This document shows positions 36,209 through 45,849 of a stretch of 64,000 bases of DNA, piece after piece. Source of the stretch: an uncultured Paracoccaceae bacterium (GTDB taxonomy: Bacteria; Pseudomonadota; Alphaproteobacteria; Rhodobacterales; Rhodobacteraceae). The position numbers and the translations under genes were made by a program. Where the stretch lies: assembly GCA_937864535.1 (NCBI GenBank), contig CALMJS010000034.1, positions 21,775 to 85,774 of the forward strand. Reading direction: 5' to 3'. The stretch's first letter is position 1; every line of letters begins with the position of its first letter. The notes below the pieces were generated by a model. It saw only the letters and a program-made list of their open reading frames with translations, was not told the origin of the DNA and ran no database searches.

Positions 36209-37588
36209 TTACCGTTCAGCCACCACACCCCACAGATCATACTCCCCAGCCTCGTCCACCTCGACCTGAACGATATCGCCGACGGACAGCCCGTCGGTGC
36301 CGTCATCGATAAACAGGTTGCCGTCGATTTCGGGCGCGTCGGCCCATGTGCGGCAGGTGGCAACACCGTCTTCGTCGATGTCGTCCACGATGACTTCGAG
36401 CGTTTTGCCGACCTTGGCTTCTAACTTGGCTTCGGAAATGGCCTGCGCCTTTTCCATGAACCGTTCCCAGCGCTCCTGCTTGACCTCGTCAGGGACGTGG
36501 TCGGGCAGGTCGTTCGACCGGGCGCCATCGACGTTTTCGTACTGGAAACAGCCGACGCGATCCAGTTGCGCTTCGTCCAGCCAGTCCAGCAGGGTCTGGA
36601 ATTCGGCCTCTGTCTCGCCCGGATAACCGACGATAAAGGTCGAGCGCAGCGTGATATCGGGGCAGACGTCGCGCCACGCGGCGATTTCGTCCAGCGTTTT
36701 GGCAGCGGCAGCGGGGCGCGCCATCCGTTTCAGCGTGTCGGGGTGGGCGTGCTGGAACGGGATGTCCAGATAGGGCAGGATCAACCGGTCCGCCATCAGC
36801 GGGATCAGGTCGCGCACATGGGGGTAGGGATAGACGTAGTGCAAACGCACCCACGCGCCCAGGCTGCCCAGATCGCGCGCCAGATCGGTGATATGGGCGC
36901 GGCGTTCCCGCTCGGTCGCGTGTTTGATGTCCACGCCATAGGCCGAGGTATCCTGCGAGATGACCAGTAGTTCCTTGACCCCTGCCTCGACGAGTTTTTC
37001 CGCCTCGCGGATGATGGCATGGGCCGGACGGCTGGTGAGTTTGCCGCGCATGTCGGGGATGATGCAGAATTTGCACTTGTGGTTACAGCCCTCGGAAATC
37101 TTGAGGTAGCTGTAGTGGCGCGGGGTCAGTTTGACGCCCGTCGCAGGCAGCAGGTCCACGAACGGATTGGGAGACGGCGGCACCGCGGCGTGGACGCTGT
37201 CCAGCACCTGTTCGTATTGGTGCGGGCCAGTTACCGCCAGAATGTTCGGATGGTGTTCGCGGATGTAATCGGGTTCCGCGCCCAGACAGCCGGTGACGAT
37301 AACCTTGCCGTTTTCGACAAGCGCCTCGCCGATGGCATCGAGGCTCTCGGCCTTGGCGGAGTCAAGGAAGCCGCAGGTGTTGACGATCACCGCATCCGCG
37401 CCTTTGTAATCGGGGCTGATCGCGTACCCTTCGGCCCGCAGGCGGGTGAGGATGCGTTCGCTATCCACCAAGGCCTTGGGGCAGCCCAGAGAGACCATGC
37501 CGATGGTCGGCTGGCCAGGACGGGGGGCATCCTCGAAACGGGGTTTCGGGGCAAGGTCGGGGCGGAGATTGGGCGGGTTCTGGGACAT
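36209..37588 (-). CDS. rimO: Ribosomal protein S12 methylthiotransferase
   Basis: 459 aa from ATG 37588 ([11 protein letters not shown]); starts further up to 37648 are unsupported. This radical-SAM enzyme methylthiolates an Asp of S12. Domains: the N-terminal MTTase cluster region ([34 protein letters not shown]), radical SAM motif CNHKCKFC, and a C-terminal TRAM domain. Divergent from the HxlR gene. Confidence 0.95.
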   Translation of the reverse strand: MSQNPPNLRPDLAPKPRFEDAPRPGQPTIGMVSLGCPKALVDSERILTRLRAEGYAISPDYKGADAVIVNTCGFLDSAKAESLDAIGEALVENGKVIVTGCLGAEPDYIREHHPNILAVTGPHQYEQVLDSVHAAVPPSPNPFVDLLPATGVKLTPRHYSYLKISEGCNHKCKFCIIPDMRGKLTSRPAHAIIREAEKLVEAGVKELLVISQDTSAYGVDIKHATERERRAHITDLARDLGSLGAWVRLHYVYPYPHVRDLIPLMADRLILPYLDIPFQHAHPDTLKRMARPAAAAKTLDEIAAWRDVCPDITLRSTFIVGYPGETEAEFQTLLDWLDEAQLDRVGCFQYENVDGARSNDLPDHVPDEVKQERWERFMEKAQAISEAKLEAKVGKTLEVIVDDIDEDGVATCRTWADAPEIDGNLFIDDGTDGLSVGDIVQVEVDEAGEYDLWGVVAER

Positions 37589-37665
37589 GGGCCGCATATA
37601 GCGCCGCGACGGGCCTGTGGGAAGTGGTGCTAGACAGATTCCTACCACTCACGTATTGGTAAGAA

Positions 37666-37992
37666 ATGAAGTATGTTTACCGAAACCGCACCTCAGATTG
37701 TCCTTATGAACTGACGCTCTCGTTGATTTCCAAACGCTGGAAACCGCGAATACTCGAGGTATTGGCGCAACAGAGCCTGCGCTATGGCGACCTCAAGGCG
37801 GCCTTGCCAGGGGTTTCGGACAAAGTACTGAGTGCTGCGCTGGATGACCTCACCCGTGACGGACTGCTGAGCCGCACATCCTTTGCCGAGATCCCGCCGC
37901 GGGTAGAATATGCAATGACACCGCAGGGCGACAGCATTCTGACTGCGATCGCCGCCCTGCGTGACTGGGCGATACGGGAAAATGGCCGTTAG
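37666..37992 (+). CDS. HxlR-family transcriptional regulator
   Basis: 108 aa winged-helix protein. It has the HxlR hallmarks: an N-terminal Cys (SDCPYELTLSLISKRW), then ILEVLAQQSLRYGDLKAALPGVSDKVLSAAL, and a C-terminal wing ending VEYAMTPQGDS. Family members often sense aldehydes or oxidants through that Cys. The targets are unknown; it is divergent from rimO and overlaps the SGNH lipoprotein at its 3' end. Confidence 0.87.
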   Translation: MKYVYRNRTSDCPYELTLSLISKRWKPRILEVLAQQSLRYGDLKAALPGVSDKVLSAALDDLTRDGLLSRTSFAEIPPRVEYAMTPQGDSILTAIAALRDWAIRENGR

Positions 37993-38654
37993 TTTGCCTT
38001 GATGACTGCGGCAATCCGGGTGGCAATTGCGCCGCTTCCCTTGGCCGATGGGTGAATGACGTCAAAGGCATGATAGCTACTGTCGCCGCTGGGAACGACA
38101 TTCGCCATCGAGAGGTACACCACTCCGGGATCGCGCGCGGCCATTGCTGCCAGACGACGGTCCATGTCAAATCCGATTGGCCCGCAGGATTCGATTGGCG
38201 CCCGGAAGCCGGGAGTGCGCAAGTAACCCGAATAGATAACGCGCGCGCCGCTGGCACGAACCCGCGCCACGAAATCCGGGATTTGTCCTTGGGTTCCATC
38301 ACGTGAGATCAATCTGTTCAGGACGGAGTCGCAACTGCCGCAGCCGCAGCCAAAGAGCACGTCGTTACCAAAGCCATTGATGACAACCCAATCCCAATTT
38401 CCGGCAAAATACTGGCCCTGAATGCCGGTTTTGCCATCGTCACTCAGGAACGGTGCGCCAAGGACCGATCGATCGATGACCTGCTCGCCCAGCTGACGTT
38501 CCAGTTGATCGCCGACTGACTGGTTGATTGTCCGGTTCACCGCAAAGAGCGAGTCGCCCAGCATCAGGATCCGTGCATTTGGAGACGAGGTCGCACCTTC
38601 GCTACAGGCTGCGAGGCCAAGGACCCAAAAAAGGACAAACAGTTTTCGTAACAT
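37989..38654 (-). CDS. SGNH/GDSL-hydrolase lipoprotein
   Basis: 221 aa. A lipoprotein signal ends LAAC (Cys17). SGNH blocks are visible: ILMLGDSLFA (block I, nucleophile Ser), GFGND (block III) and DVIHPSA (block V, Asp/His). An unusual Cys cluster, GCGCGSCDS, follows block III. It is probably a periplasmic or surface esterase; the substrate is unknown. Confidence 0.8.
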   Translation of the reverse strand: MLRKLFVLFWVLGLAACSEGATSSPNARILMLGDSLFAVNRTINQSVGDQLERQLGEQVIDRSVLGAPFLSDDGKTGIQGQYFAGNWDWVVINGFGNDVLFGCGCGSCDSVLNRLISRDGTQGQIPDFVARVRASGARVIYSGYLRTPGFRAPIESCGPIGFDMDRRLAAMAARDPGVVYLSMANVVPSGDSSYHAFDVIHPSAKGSGAIATRIAAVIKAN

Positions 38655-38701
38655 GCAGGAAACCCAATGGACGCAGAGTGAAACTAGCTGGAAAAGGTTG
38701 A

Positions 38702-38749
38702 GAAATCGTGTCCGCCCCTCCGCGATTTCCCTAGGGCTATTCTAGCCCT
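38702..38749. other. Two hairpins in 222-bp spacer before gcrA terminator
   Basis: GAAATCG...CGATTTC (38702-38708 with 38723-38729) and AGGGCTA-TTC-TAGCCCT (38733-38749) lie upstream of the SGNH gene. They may be leader or terminator structures. No gene is clear between 38654 and 38876. Confidence 0.35.
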
Positions 38750-38830
38750 TCTCCTCATATGGCAAAGCTGAAATCAAAATCCAACCTGCAATCATAAGTA
38801 TATAGTCGCGTAGAAACATGGCCGTAATAT

Positions 38831-38860
38831 GAAAGGCCCGCCAAAATTGGCGGGCCTTTC
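38831..38860 (-). terminator. Terminator of gcrA
   Basis: GAAAGGCCCGCCA-AAAT-TGGCGGGCCTTTC, a perfect 13-bp stem ending in TTTC on the minus strand, 16 bases after the gcrA stop. It may work in both directions. Confidence 0.8.
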
Positions 38861-38875
38861 ACGCTATCGGGTGCC

Positions 38876-39517
38876 TTAGCGACGACGATCGCGACGCGCA
38901 CTCATGGGTTGGAACGCGACGCCGACATGGGCCTCGCAATAGGGTTTGCCGGCCTGTGTCGGCAGGCCGCAGAACCAGAAATGCGGCGTTGCGGGGTCAC
39001 CAACCGGCCATTTGCAGGTCTTTTCGGTCAGTTCCATCAGGCTGAGTTTCTTGGCAACCTTTTCCACTTCGCTCACACGCGCCAAGGCTTCGGGCGAGAT
39101 TTCGTTGGTCGAGGGCTGCGGCGGCAACGGCTGGCCGGCGGGAATGATCGCGCGACGGGCGGCGCTCATCGGGATGGGCGAATCGTCCTCGTCGTCCTGG
39201 ATATTGTCACTCGCTTCAGGCTCCGGGCGCGGCTTCGGCGCAACGGGTGTCGGCTCGGGCTTGGCCGCTTTGGGCTGGGCGGGCGCGGCGGGCGCGGGTT
39301 TTGGCGCCGCTGGCTTTTCTGCCTTCGGGGCGGGGGCTGCGGGTGCGGGCGCCGGCGCTGGCGTGGCACCGGCACGATTCGAAAGCCCCAGACGGTGCAC
39401 CTTGCCAATGACGGCGTTGCGTGTGACGCCGCCCAGTTCCTTGGCGATCTGGCTTGCCGACTGGCCTTCGGCCCACATCTTTTTCAAGAGCTCGACGCGT
39501 TCGTCGGTCCAGGACAT
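38876..39517 (-). CDS. gcrA: Cell-cycle regulator GcrA
   Basis: 213 aa. The N-terminal ~45 residues match GcrA (MSWTDERVELLKKMWAEGQ, IAKELGGVTRNAVIGKVHRLG), a sigma-70 cofactor acting at methylated GANTC sites in alphaproteobacteria. A long Ala/Pro/Lys-rich linker (~50-110) follows, then a conserved Cys-rich C-terminal region (CKWPVGDP...FCGLP...YCEAH). The start agrees with the family. It is divergent from the ABC permease. Confidence 0.95.
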   Translation of the reverse strand: MSWTDERVELLKKMWAEGQSASQIAKELGGVTRNAVIGKVHRLGLSNRAGATPAPAPAPAAPAPKAEKPAAPKPAPAAPAQPKAAKPEPTPVAPKPRPEPEASDNIQDDEDDSPIPMSAARRAIIPAGQPLPPQPSTNEISPEALARVSEVEKVAKKLSLMELTEKTCKWPVGDPATPHFWFCGLPTQAGKPYCEAHVGVAFQPMSARRDRRR

Positions 39518-39641
39518 GTTTGCATTTCCTTCGGCTGGTTGGGCGGGCGCAGTCTGGCCAGCCTTGCATCTTGGGTCAGAGGTCTATTCTAAGCACCAGT
39601 GCGCCGGATACAAGCGTTCGAATCGCAAAACGGAGGACACA

Positions 39642-40445
39642 ATGGCTGATTCTACCATGATGGGGGTGCGCCGCTTTGGTCGTGTGAACTGGCTGGGCCT
39701 GTTTACCCTGTGCCGCAGAGAGGTTTTGCGCTTTCTCAACGTCTGGTCCCAGACGCTGATGGCGCCGCTGATCAACGCGGGGCTGTTCCTGCTCATCTTT
39801 ACCATCGCGATCGGTTCGCAGCGCGGGGATGTGATGGGCGTGCCGTTCATGCATTTCCTGGCGCCCGGTATCCTCACGATGACGGTGATCCAGAATGCCT
39901 TTGCGAATTCGTCTTCATCCCTGACCTCGGCCAAGGTGCAGGGCAATATCGTCGACACGTTGATGCCTCCGTTGTCGGCTGCCGAGCTGGTAACCGGCTA
40001 TGTCGTTGGCGCGGTTGCGCGTGGTCTGCTGGTGGCCGTGGTGATTGCGATTGGCGTCTGGCTGGGACTGGGCGTAGGCATGCAACATCCGCTCTGGGTG
40101 CTCACCTTTGTTATTTTGGGCGCGGTTTTCATGGGCGGTATGGGGATCATCGCCGCGATTTTCGCGAACAAATTCGATCAACTCGCCGCGATTTCAAATT
40201 TCGTCGTCACGCCTCTGTCGTTCCTGTCGGGCACGTTCTATTCCATTGACGCCCTGCCACCGGTCCTGCGTGGGCTGAGCCATGTGAACCCGTTTTTCTA
40301 CATCATCGACGGTGTGCGTCTTGGCATGATCGGCGTATCGGATTCCTCGCCATGGCGCGGCCTGCTGGTCTGTCTGTTGGCCTGCGCGATTGTTCTGTCG
40401 ATCTGCTGGTATTGGTTCCGCAAGGGCTACCGGCTCAAGGCCTGA
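39642..40445 (+). CDS. ABC-2-type transporter permease
   Basis: 267 aa with about six hydrophobic helices and the ABC-2 signature near VVTPLSFLSGTFYSIDALPP. CGGAGG precedes ATG 39642. The family exports drugs, polysaccharides or lipids with an ATPase partner; no ATP-binding gene is adjacent, so the partner must be encoded elsewhere. The frame open to 38946 is antisense to gcrA and not used. Confidence 0.85.
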   Translation: MADSTMMGVRRFGRVNWLGLFTLCRREVLRFLNVWSQTLMAPLINAGLFLLIFTIAIGSQRGDVMGVPFMHFLAPGILTMTVIQNAFANSSSSLTSAKVQGNIVDTLMPPLSAAELVTGYVVGAVARGLLVAVVIAIGVWLGLGVGMQHPLWVLTFVILGAVFMGGMGIIAAIFANKFDQLAAISNFVVTPLSFLSGTFYSIDALPPVLRGLSHVNPFFYIIDGVRLGMIGVSDSSPWRGLLVCLLACAIVLSICWYWFRKGYRLKA

Positions 40446-40638
40446 TTTCCCTTAACAACGTGGCCTTGGTGCCCTATATCCGGCTGCATGATGACTTATG
40501 CGCCCCTTCTCGTGATTCGACGCCGACGCTGAAAAATGCGCCGTGCGTGCATCTGTGCGCCCATCTCTCCCCCTTACACGTTGACATGCCCCTGCCGCTC
40601 CGGCACCAATCGGGCTCTTATTTCCAAAGGGTAACTCT

Positions 40639-41817
40639 ATGATCCCCAGCGTTCTGCCGACCTACAACCGCGCTCCGCTCACTTTCGTTTCGGGCCAAGG
40701 CTCGTGGCTGACCGAGGTGGATGGCCGACGCTTTTTGGATCTGGGTGCCGGGATCGCCGTGAACGCGTTGGGCCATGCGCACCCCGATCTGGTTCAGACC
40801 CTGACCGAACAGGCGTCCAAACTGTGGCATGTCTCCAACCTCTACAACATCGAACAGCAGCAGTCGCTTGCCGATAAGCTGGTTGCGGCCACCTTTGCCG
40901 ACACGGTGTTTTTCACCAATTCCGGCACCGAGGCCTGCGAACTGGCTGTCAAAATGGCGCGGAAATACTTCTACGAAAAAGGTCAGCCAGAGCGCACCAC
41001 GATCATCACCTTCGACGGCTCCTTCCATGGCCGCTCCTCGGCCGGGATTGCCGCTGCCGGTTCGGAAAAAATGGTCAAGGGCTTTGCCCCGCTGCTGCCC
41101 GGTTTCTTGCATCTGCCATGGGGCGATCACGAGGCATTGACCGCCGCCGCCGCCCGTGCGGATGTGGGCGCGATTCTGATCGAACCGGTTCAGGGCGAGG
41201 GCGGCATTCGTCCGCTGCCCGATCAATGCCTCAAGGGCCTGCGCGATCTGTGCGACGAACATGGCATTCTGTTGATCCTGGACGAGGTCCAGTGCGGCAT
41301 GGGCCGGACCGGTAAACTCTTTGCCCATGAATGGGCCGGGATCACTCCGGATATCATGATGGTCGCCAAAGGCATCGGCGGCGGCTTCCCCTTGGGCGCG
41401 GTCTTGGCCACCGAAAACGCCGCGAGCGGCATGGTCGCGGGAACCCACGGCTCGACTTACGGCGGTAACCCTCTGGGCTGCGCGGTTGGGGGTAAGGTCA
41501 TGGATATCATCTCTGACGATGCCTTCCTGGCCGAGGTCAACCGCAAGGCCGCCCTCCTGCGCCAGAAACTCGAGGGTCTCGTTGCCGCACATCCGACGAT
41601 CTTCGACTCCGTGCGCGGATCTGGCCTGATGATCGGTATCAAGTGCGTCGCCTCGAACCTTGACGTGGTTAAGGCCGGCTATGAGCAGGGCGTTCTGACC
41701 GTGCCCGCAGGGGATAACGTCCTGCGGCTGCTGCCCGCCCTGAACCTCACCGACGACGATATTTCTCAGGCCTATACGCGTCTCGATGCTGCGGCCACCG
41801 CTCTTGAAACTGCATGA
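40639..41817 (+). CDS. argD: Acetylornithine aminotransferase
   Basis: 392 aa PLP enzyme. It transfers an amino group to N-acetylglutamate semialdehyde, and often to succinyldiaminopimelate precursors. The PLP Lys is Lys244 ([13 protein letters not shown]); the phosphate site is [11 protein letters not shown] and the Asp is in [13 protein letters not shown]. The start follows AAAGGG. It is in an arginine operon with argF. A hairpin repeat lies between the two genes. Confidence 0.94.
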   Translation: MIPSVLPTYNRAPLTFVSGQGSWLTEVDGRRFLDLGAGIAVNALGHAHPDLVQTLTEQASKLWHVSNLYNIEQQQSLADKLVAATFADTVFFTNSGTEACELAVKMARKYFYEKGQPERTTIITFDGSFHGRSSAGIAAAGSEKMVKGFAPLLPGFLHLPWGDHEALTAAAARADVGAILIEPVQGEGGIRPLPDQCLKGLRDLCDEHGILLILDEVQCGMGRTGKLFAHEWAGITPDIMMVAKGIGGGFPLGAVLATENAASGMVAGTHGSTYGGNPLGCAVGGKVMDIISDDAFLAEVNRKAALLRQKLEGLVAAHPTIFDSVRGSGLMIGIKCVASNLDVVKAGYEQGVLTVPAGDNVLRLLPALNLTDDDISQAYTRLDAAATALETA

Positions 41818-41834
41818 TGCCATTCATCTTTCCC

Positions 41835-41883
41835 CAAATACCTCGGGGGTGAATGGCCGAAGGCCAGAGGGGGCAGAGCCCCC
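41835..41883 (+). repeat. Dispersed two-hairpin repeat, copy 1
   Basis: CAAATA then CCTCGGGGG, a small hairpin TGGCC-GAA-GGCCA and a second GGGGGC-AGA-GCCCCC, starting 17 bases after the argD stop. Copy 2 is at 47272. The first stem differs in sequence but keeps pairing, so an RNA structure is probably what is conserved. Confidence 0.65.
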
Positions 41884-41908
41884 CACGCCGCCAAAGAAAG
41901 CGAATACC

Positions 41909-42835
41909 ATGACGAATTTTCTAGACATCAACGCCACCAGCCCCGGCGACTTGCGGGCGATCATCGACAACGCCAAAGCAATGAAGGTGGCGCGCAACGG
42001 TCGGCCCAAGGGCGCCTTGGACGACGACCAGCCTCTTGCGGGCCAGATGGTCGCGCTGATTTTCGAAAAGCCCTCGACCCGCACGCGCGTTTCCTTCGAC
42101 GTTGGTGTACGCCAGATGGGCGGCCAGACCATGGTCCTGTCCGGCAAGGAAATGCAGCTCGGGCACGGCGAAACCATTGCCGATACGGCGCGCGTGTTGT
42201 CGCGTTATGTCGATCTGATCATGATCCGCACCTTCGAAGAGCAAACCCTGCTCGAGATGGCCGAATACGCCTCGGTTCCGGTCATCAACGGCCTGACGAA
42301 CCGGACCCACCCCTGCCAGATCATGGCGGATATCCAGACCTTCGAAGAGCATCGCGGATCGATTGCAGGTAAAAAGGTCGTCTGGTCCGGCGACGGCAAC
42401 AATGTCTGCGCATCCTTTATCCATGCGGCCGGGCAGTTCGGTTTCGATCTGACCTTCACCGGGCCGCAAACTCTCGACCCTGAGGCCGGTTTCGTCGAAG
42501 AGGCGCGCGCCAAGGGGGCGAATATCGTGATCGAACGCGACCCGTTCAAGGCGGTCGAGGGTGCGGATCTGGTGGTCACCGACACCTGGGTTTCGATGCA
42601 CGATCCGGTTTCGGCGCGGGAACGTCGCCATAACCAGTTGCGCGGCTATCAGGTGAACGAAGCACTGATGCGCCAAGCCAAGCCGGACGCGCTGTTCATG
42701 CACTGCCTGCCTGCGCACCGCGATGACGAGGCGACCAGCGCGGTCATGGATGGACCGAATTCGGTGATTTTCGATGAGGCTGAAAACCGCCTCCACGCGC
42801 AAAAGGCGATCATGCGCTATTGCTTGGGCGTGTAA
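41909..42835 (+). CDS. argF: Ornithine carbamoyltransferase
   Basis: 308 aa. It makes citrulline from ornithine and carbamoyl phosphate (from CarAB). The carbamoyl-phosphate motif is [12 protein letters not shown]; others are [11 protein letters not shown] and the ornithine site [14 protein letters not shown] 41909 is chosen; the frame from 41786 runs through the repeat. It has its own terminator immediately after the stop. Confidence 0.95.
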   Translation: MTNFLDINATSPGDLRAIIDNAKAMKVARNGRPKGALDDDQPLAGQMVALIFEKPSTRTRVSFDVGVRQMGGQTMVLSGKEMQLGHGETIADTARVLSRYVDLIMIRTFEEQTLLEMAEYASVPVINGLTNRTHPCQIMADIQTFEEHRGSIAGKKVVWSGDGNNVCASFIHAAGQFGFDLTFTGPQTLDPEAGFVEEARAKGANIVIERDPFKAVEGADLVVTDTWVSMHDPVSARERRHNQLRGYQVNEALMRQAKPDALFMHCLPAHRDDEATSAVMDGPNSVIFDEAENRLHAQKAIMRYCLGV

Positions 42836-42864
42836 AAAAGGGGCCATTCGGCCCCTTTTCTTTT
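42836..42864 (+). terminator. Terminator of argF
   Basis: AAAAGGGGCC-ATTC-GGCCCCTTTT with further TTTT at 42861-42864, directly at the argF stop codon. It is strong, and its A-rich 5' arm makes it bidirectional, so it may also end the convergent dioxygenase transcript. Confidence 0.9.
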
Positions 42865-42875
42865 AACCACGCGTA

Positions 42876-43667
42876 TCAGACGGACAGGCCGATCCGGACC
42901 GTGCCCTGATAGCCGGACGAATTGTCGCCGGTCATCGTCACGGTGCGCTGGGTCATCTGCGCCTCTGTGCTGTCGGAAAATACCATGTCACGGGCCAGCG
43001 ATTGGCGCGGCAGGTTGCGTGCACTGGTGGCATAGCGGCTGTCGGTGTAGACAGTGGCGCAGTCGGCCTCGGCAAAGGCGACCTGCGAAATCAGCAGGCT
43101 ATCTCGGCCCGTCGCGATATCGTCCGGGTTCGCAAAGACTTCGAAGTGCATATGCGGCCAACGCCCGTCATAGCAGCCCGGAACAATCGTCGTGAACCGT
43201 ACCACGCCGTTTTCGTCAGAAATACCAACGCCGCGCAGATAGTTGCGATCCGTTTCATCATAGAGCGAATAGTGCCCTTCGGTATCACAGTGCCACAGGT
43301 AGAGCGCATAGCCTGCTACAGGGGCGCAGGCATTATTGACGTCAACCAGAGTTAGCTCAATTTCCAGCGGCACGCCGTCGGCGGTCGGTGTCATCCCGCC
43401 AAAGCTGGTCCGTAGATCGTTGCGGATCACGCCCTCTTGGGTCAGGACGTTGACGGTCTGACCGGCCTTGGCGTTGGTGCCATCAGCGGGGTAGGGGCCC
43501 TCGGTCTCGATGGCATCGGCCACGCAGGTCAGAACGTCCGCTGCCATCGCAGGATTTGCCAGCGCGGCAGCTCCCAGCCCAAGTAGGGCGAGAGCCCGGC
43601 GGCGTCCGATCAGCCGCGGCAGGTCGTGCCGCAGCCCGTGGTCGTGATCATGTGTGTCGTGGTCCAT
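42876..43667 (-). CDS. Exported intradiol dioxygenase-like protein
   Basis: 263 aa. A His/Asp-rich N-terminus (MDHDTHDHDHGLRHD) precedes a Tat-like signal (GRRRALALLGLG...NPAMA), so the mature enzyme is likely periplasmic. The core resembles protocatechuate/catechol intradiol dioxygenases: YALYLWHCDTEGHYSLY with Tyr and His, and GRWPHMHFEVFA with two His, candidate iron ligands. Exported members act on lignin-type or unknown aromatics. It is convergent with argF. The His-rich leader is odd (see findings). Confidence 0.75.
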   Translation of the reverse strand: MDHDTHDHDHGLRHDLPRLIGRRRALALLGLGAAALANPAMAADVLTCVADAIETEGPYPADGTNAKAGQTVNVLTQEGVIRNDLRTSFGGMTPTADGVPLEIELTLVDVNNACAPVAGYALYLWHCDTEGHYSLYDETDRNYLRGVGISDENGVVRFTTIVPGCYDGRWPHMHFEVFANPDDIATGRDSLLISQVAFAEADCATVYTDSRYATSARNLPRQSLARDMVFSDSTEAQMTQRTVTMTGDNSSGYQGTVRIGLSV

Positions 43668-43718
43668 CGCGGTCTCCTTTGGCAGACCAACGCAGACCGT
43701 CGCCCGTTCCGTCGCGAA

Positions 43719-45200
43719 TTAGGCGAGGATCGACTTTACGATGTAGAATACGACTGCCGACAAAAGCGCCGCAGCGGGCACCGTGATGACCCAAGCCGCC
43801 ACGATCGTCATGAAGTGGCTGCGACGGACCAGTTTCCGGCGACGACGTTCCTCTTGGGCAACCAGTTCCGGCGTCTTGCGGACCTTTTGGAGCTTGCGTG
43901 CGCGGCGCTCGGCCTCCCATTCACGGAAAAATCCGACGCCGAACACCCCGCCGACGGCGATATGGGTCGAAGACACCGGCAGGCCCAACCAGCTGGCAAC
44001 AATCACGGTGATTGCCGCGGACAATGCGACGCAATAGGCGCGCATCGGATTGAGTTTGGTGATCTGGTTGCCGACCATCCGGATCAGCTTGGGCCCAAAG
44101 GCGACGAGGCCGAAGGAAATCCCGAACGCACCGATCACCATCACCCAATGCGGCACTTCAACCTTGCCCAGAACATCGCCGTATTGCGCGGTATGAACGA
44201 TCGCGGCCAGCGGTCCGACCGCATTCGCTACGTCATTGGCGCCATGGGCAAACGACAGGAGAGCGGCGGAAATCACCAAGGGCAGACCGAACAGCACCTT
44301 GAGCGACTTTTTACGGTTCTCCAGCCCTTCGGATTTGCGACGGATGTAGGGAATCGACACGGCCCAGGACAGCACGGCGACGGCGATCCCGATCATCACA
44401 GCGGTCCCCAGTTCGACCGAGATGACCTTTTTCAGGCCCTTGATCGCCAGATAGGTGGCGAAAACGCCAGCCATGATGCCGATCAGCACAGGCACCCAGC
44501 GGCGTGCTGCTGTGATCATATTGGGCTGATAGACGATGGCCTGTTTGATAAACAGCAGGAACAGCGCGGCGATACCGCCCCCCAGCGCGGGCGAGATGAC
44601 CCAGCTCAGCGCGATATCCTGCATCTTGTCCCAGTTCACCGCGCCAAACCCGGCTGCCGCGATCCCCGCGCCAACCACGCCGCCGACCACCGAATGGGTG
44701 GTCGAAACCGGTGCCCCCAGCCAAGTGGCGAGGTTCACCCAAAGCGCCGATGACACCAGCGCCGCCATCATGGCTGCGATGAAAACATCCTGCGATTCAA
44801 CCGCTTCGGGCGAGATAATGCCCGAGGAAATCGTGCCGACAACATCGCCGCCCGCCAATAGCGCGCCGGCGGTTTCGCAAACCGCGGCGATGACAATAGC
44901 CCCGCCCATCGTCAGGGCATTGGCACCGACTGCCGGACCCATGTTGTTGGCCACATCGTTTGCGCCGATATTGAGCGCCATATAGGCCCCGAACACCGTC
45001 GCCGCGATCACCACCAGCGACCCGCTGCCCATCCCGAACAGCGCCGCGGCACCCATGCCTGCCAGCACCATGAACACCAGACCGATACCCAGCCCGACCA
45101 GGGGGCGAGAAACATAGAGAGTCGCCTGTTCCAGTGAATTGATCCGACCAAGGTCACGGTCGAGCGTTTTCCATTGGAAGTTCGGTTCTTGATCCGACAT
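43719..45200 (-). CDS. pit: Low-affinity inorganic phosphate transporter, Pit family
   Basis: 493 aa with about ten membrane helices. The two inverted Pit halves each hold a GANDVAN motif (ALNIGANDVANNMGP and FAHGANDVANAVGP). It exchanges phosphate or metal-phosphate with protons. The usual Rhizobium partner orfA (DUF47, PhoU-like) is not adjacent. A Pho-box-like repeat lies 13 bases before the ATG, too near for normal activation, so repression by PhoB is possible. Confidence 0.9.
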   Translation of the reverse strand: MSDQEPNFQWKTLDRDLGRINSLEQATLYVSRPLVGLGIGLVFMVLAGMGAAALFGMGSGSLVVIAATVFGAYMALNIGANDVANNMGPAVGANALTMGGAIVIAAVCETAGALLAGGDVVGTISSGIISPEAVESQDVFIAAMMAALVSSALWVNLATWLGAPVSTTHSVVGGVVGAGIAAAGFGAVNWDKMQDIALSWVISPALGGGIAALFLLFIKQAIVYQPNMITAARRWVPVLIGIMAGVFATYLAIKGLKKVISVELGTAVMIGIAVAVLSWAVSIPYIRRKSEGLENRKKSLKVLFGLPLVISAALLSFAHGANDVANAVGPLAAIVHTAQYGDVLGKVEVPHWVMVIGAFGISFGLVAFGPKLIRMVGNQITKLNPMRAYCVALSAAITVIVASWLGLPVSSTHIAVGGVFGVGFFREWEAERRARKLQKVRKTPELVAQEERRRRKLVRRSHFMTIVAAWVITVPAAALLSAVVFYIVKSILA

Positions 45201-45212
45201 ATGGGGCCCCGG

Positions 45213-45230
45213 TTGTCACAAAATTGTCAT
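45213..45230 (-). promoter_or_regulatory. Pho-box-like direct repeat upstream of pit
   Basis: Read on the plus strand, TTGTCAC-AAAA-TTGTCAT: two 7-base repeats with an 11-base period, as in PhoB sites (CTGTCAT-N4-CTGTCAT). It faces away from pit, only 13-30 bp before its start codon. This position suits a repressor role, as reported for PhoB at orfA-pit in Sinorhizobium; here it is inference. Confidence 0.5.
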
Positions 45231-45296
45231 AATCCGCGTGTCCCCTAGCCGTGTAAGCGACGCAAAGCAACGAGTAACAAGGCTAGCCCGTCGCGA

Positions 45297-45758
45297 TTAG
45301 GGCGCAAATGACGCGAGGATCTCTTTCAATCCGGTCTCGGTCGCCATTTGGACCGCATCCTGCAGCACGACCCAGCGCCGATCCCGCCGCTTGACCTCGG
45401 GATAGTTCTTGGCCAGATCCAGAACCCTGACCGGATAGACCTCGGTCCGGCAGCGCACAACGACGCCGTTGCCCAGCTTTTTCTGTGACCGAAAGCTGCC
45501 AATCGCAGTCGCGTCCGCCAGTCCCTCGCGCACTCCCGCCTCTTCCCAGGCTTCCTTAAGGGCCGCCTGATGTCCGGCCAATCCGTCTTCGGGCCAGCCC
45601 TTTGGCAGGATCCAGCGTCCTTCGGTCGAGGTGATCAACAAACACTCGACGGTATCCTTGCGCAGTCGATAGCAGAGCGCCGCAACCTGAACGGCGGGCG
45701 GTCGACGCCAAAGAGGAGTAATCCCCTCGGCCCAGACAGAGCGCAAGAATGTCATCAT
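45297..45758 (-). CDS. NUDIX hydrolase
   Basis: 153 aa from ATG 45758; the frame extends to 45836 but without support. The Nudix helix is present as GHQAALKEAWEEAGV, though the first Glu of the consensus box is not obvious. The N-terminal strand VQVAALCYRLRKDTVECLLI and the ILPKGWPEDGL segment fit the diphosphoinositol/Ap4A-hydrolase-like subfamily. It cleaves an unknown nucleoside or inositol diphosphate. Confidence 0.82.
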   Translation of the reverse strand: MMTFLRSVWAEGITPLWRRPPAVQVAALCYRLRKDTVECLLITSTEGRWILPKGWPEDGLAGHQAALKEAWEEAGVREGLADATAIGSFRSQKKLGNGVVVRCRTEVYPVRVLDLAKNYPEVKRRDRRWVVLQDAVQMATETGLKEILASFAP

Positions 45759-45849
45759 AATGAAAATTGGGCGTTTCCTTTCGCGTCTTTGGCCCATATC
45801 AGAGGGGCTAGAGAGAGGCAAACCGACGAAATACATAAGGACGGTTTCT

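Noticed and set aside
38742..38819. 25-codon minus-strand hydrophobic ORF (MFLRDYILMIAG...)
   Set aside because: No ribosome site, lies just after the gcrA terminator, and its stop is in a hairpin; probably chance.
38946..39641. N-terminal extension of the ABC permease frame
   Set aside because: It is antisense to gcrA; CGGAGG and ATG 39642 give the proper start.
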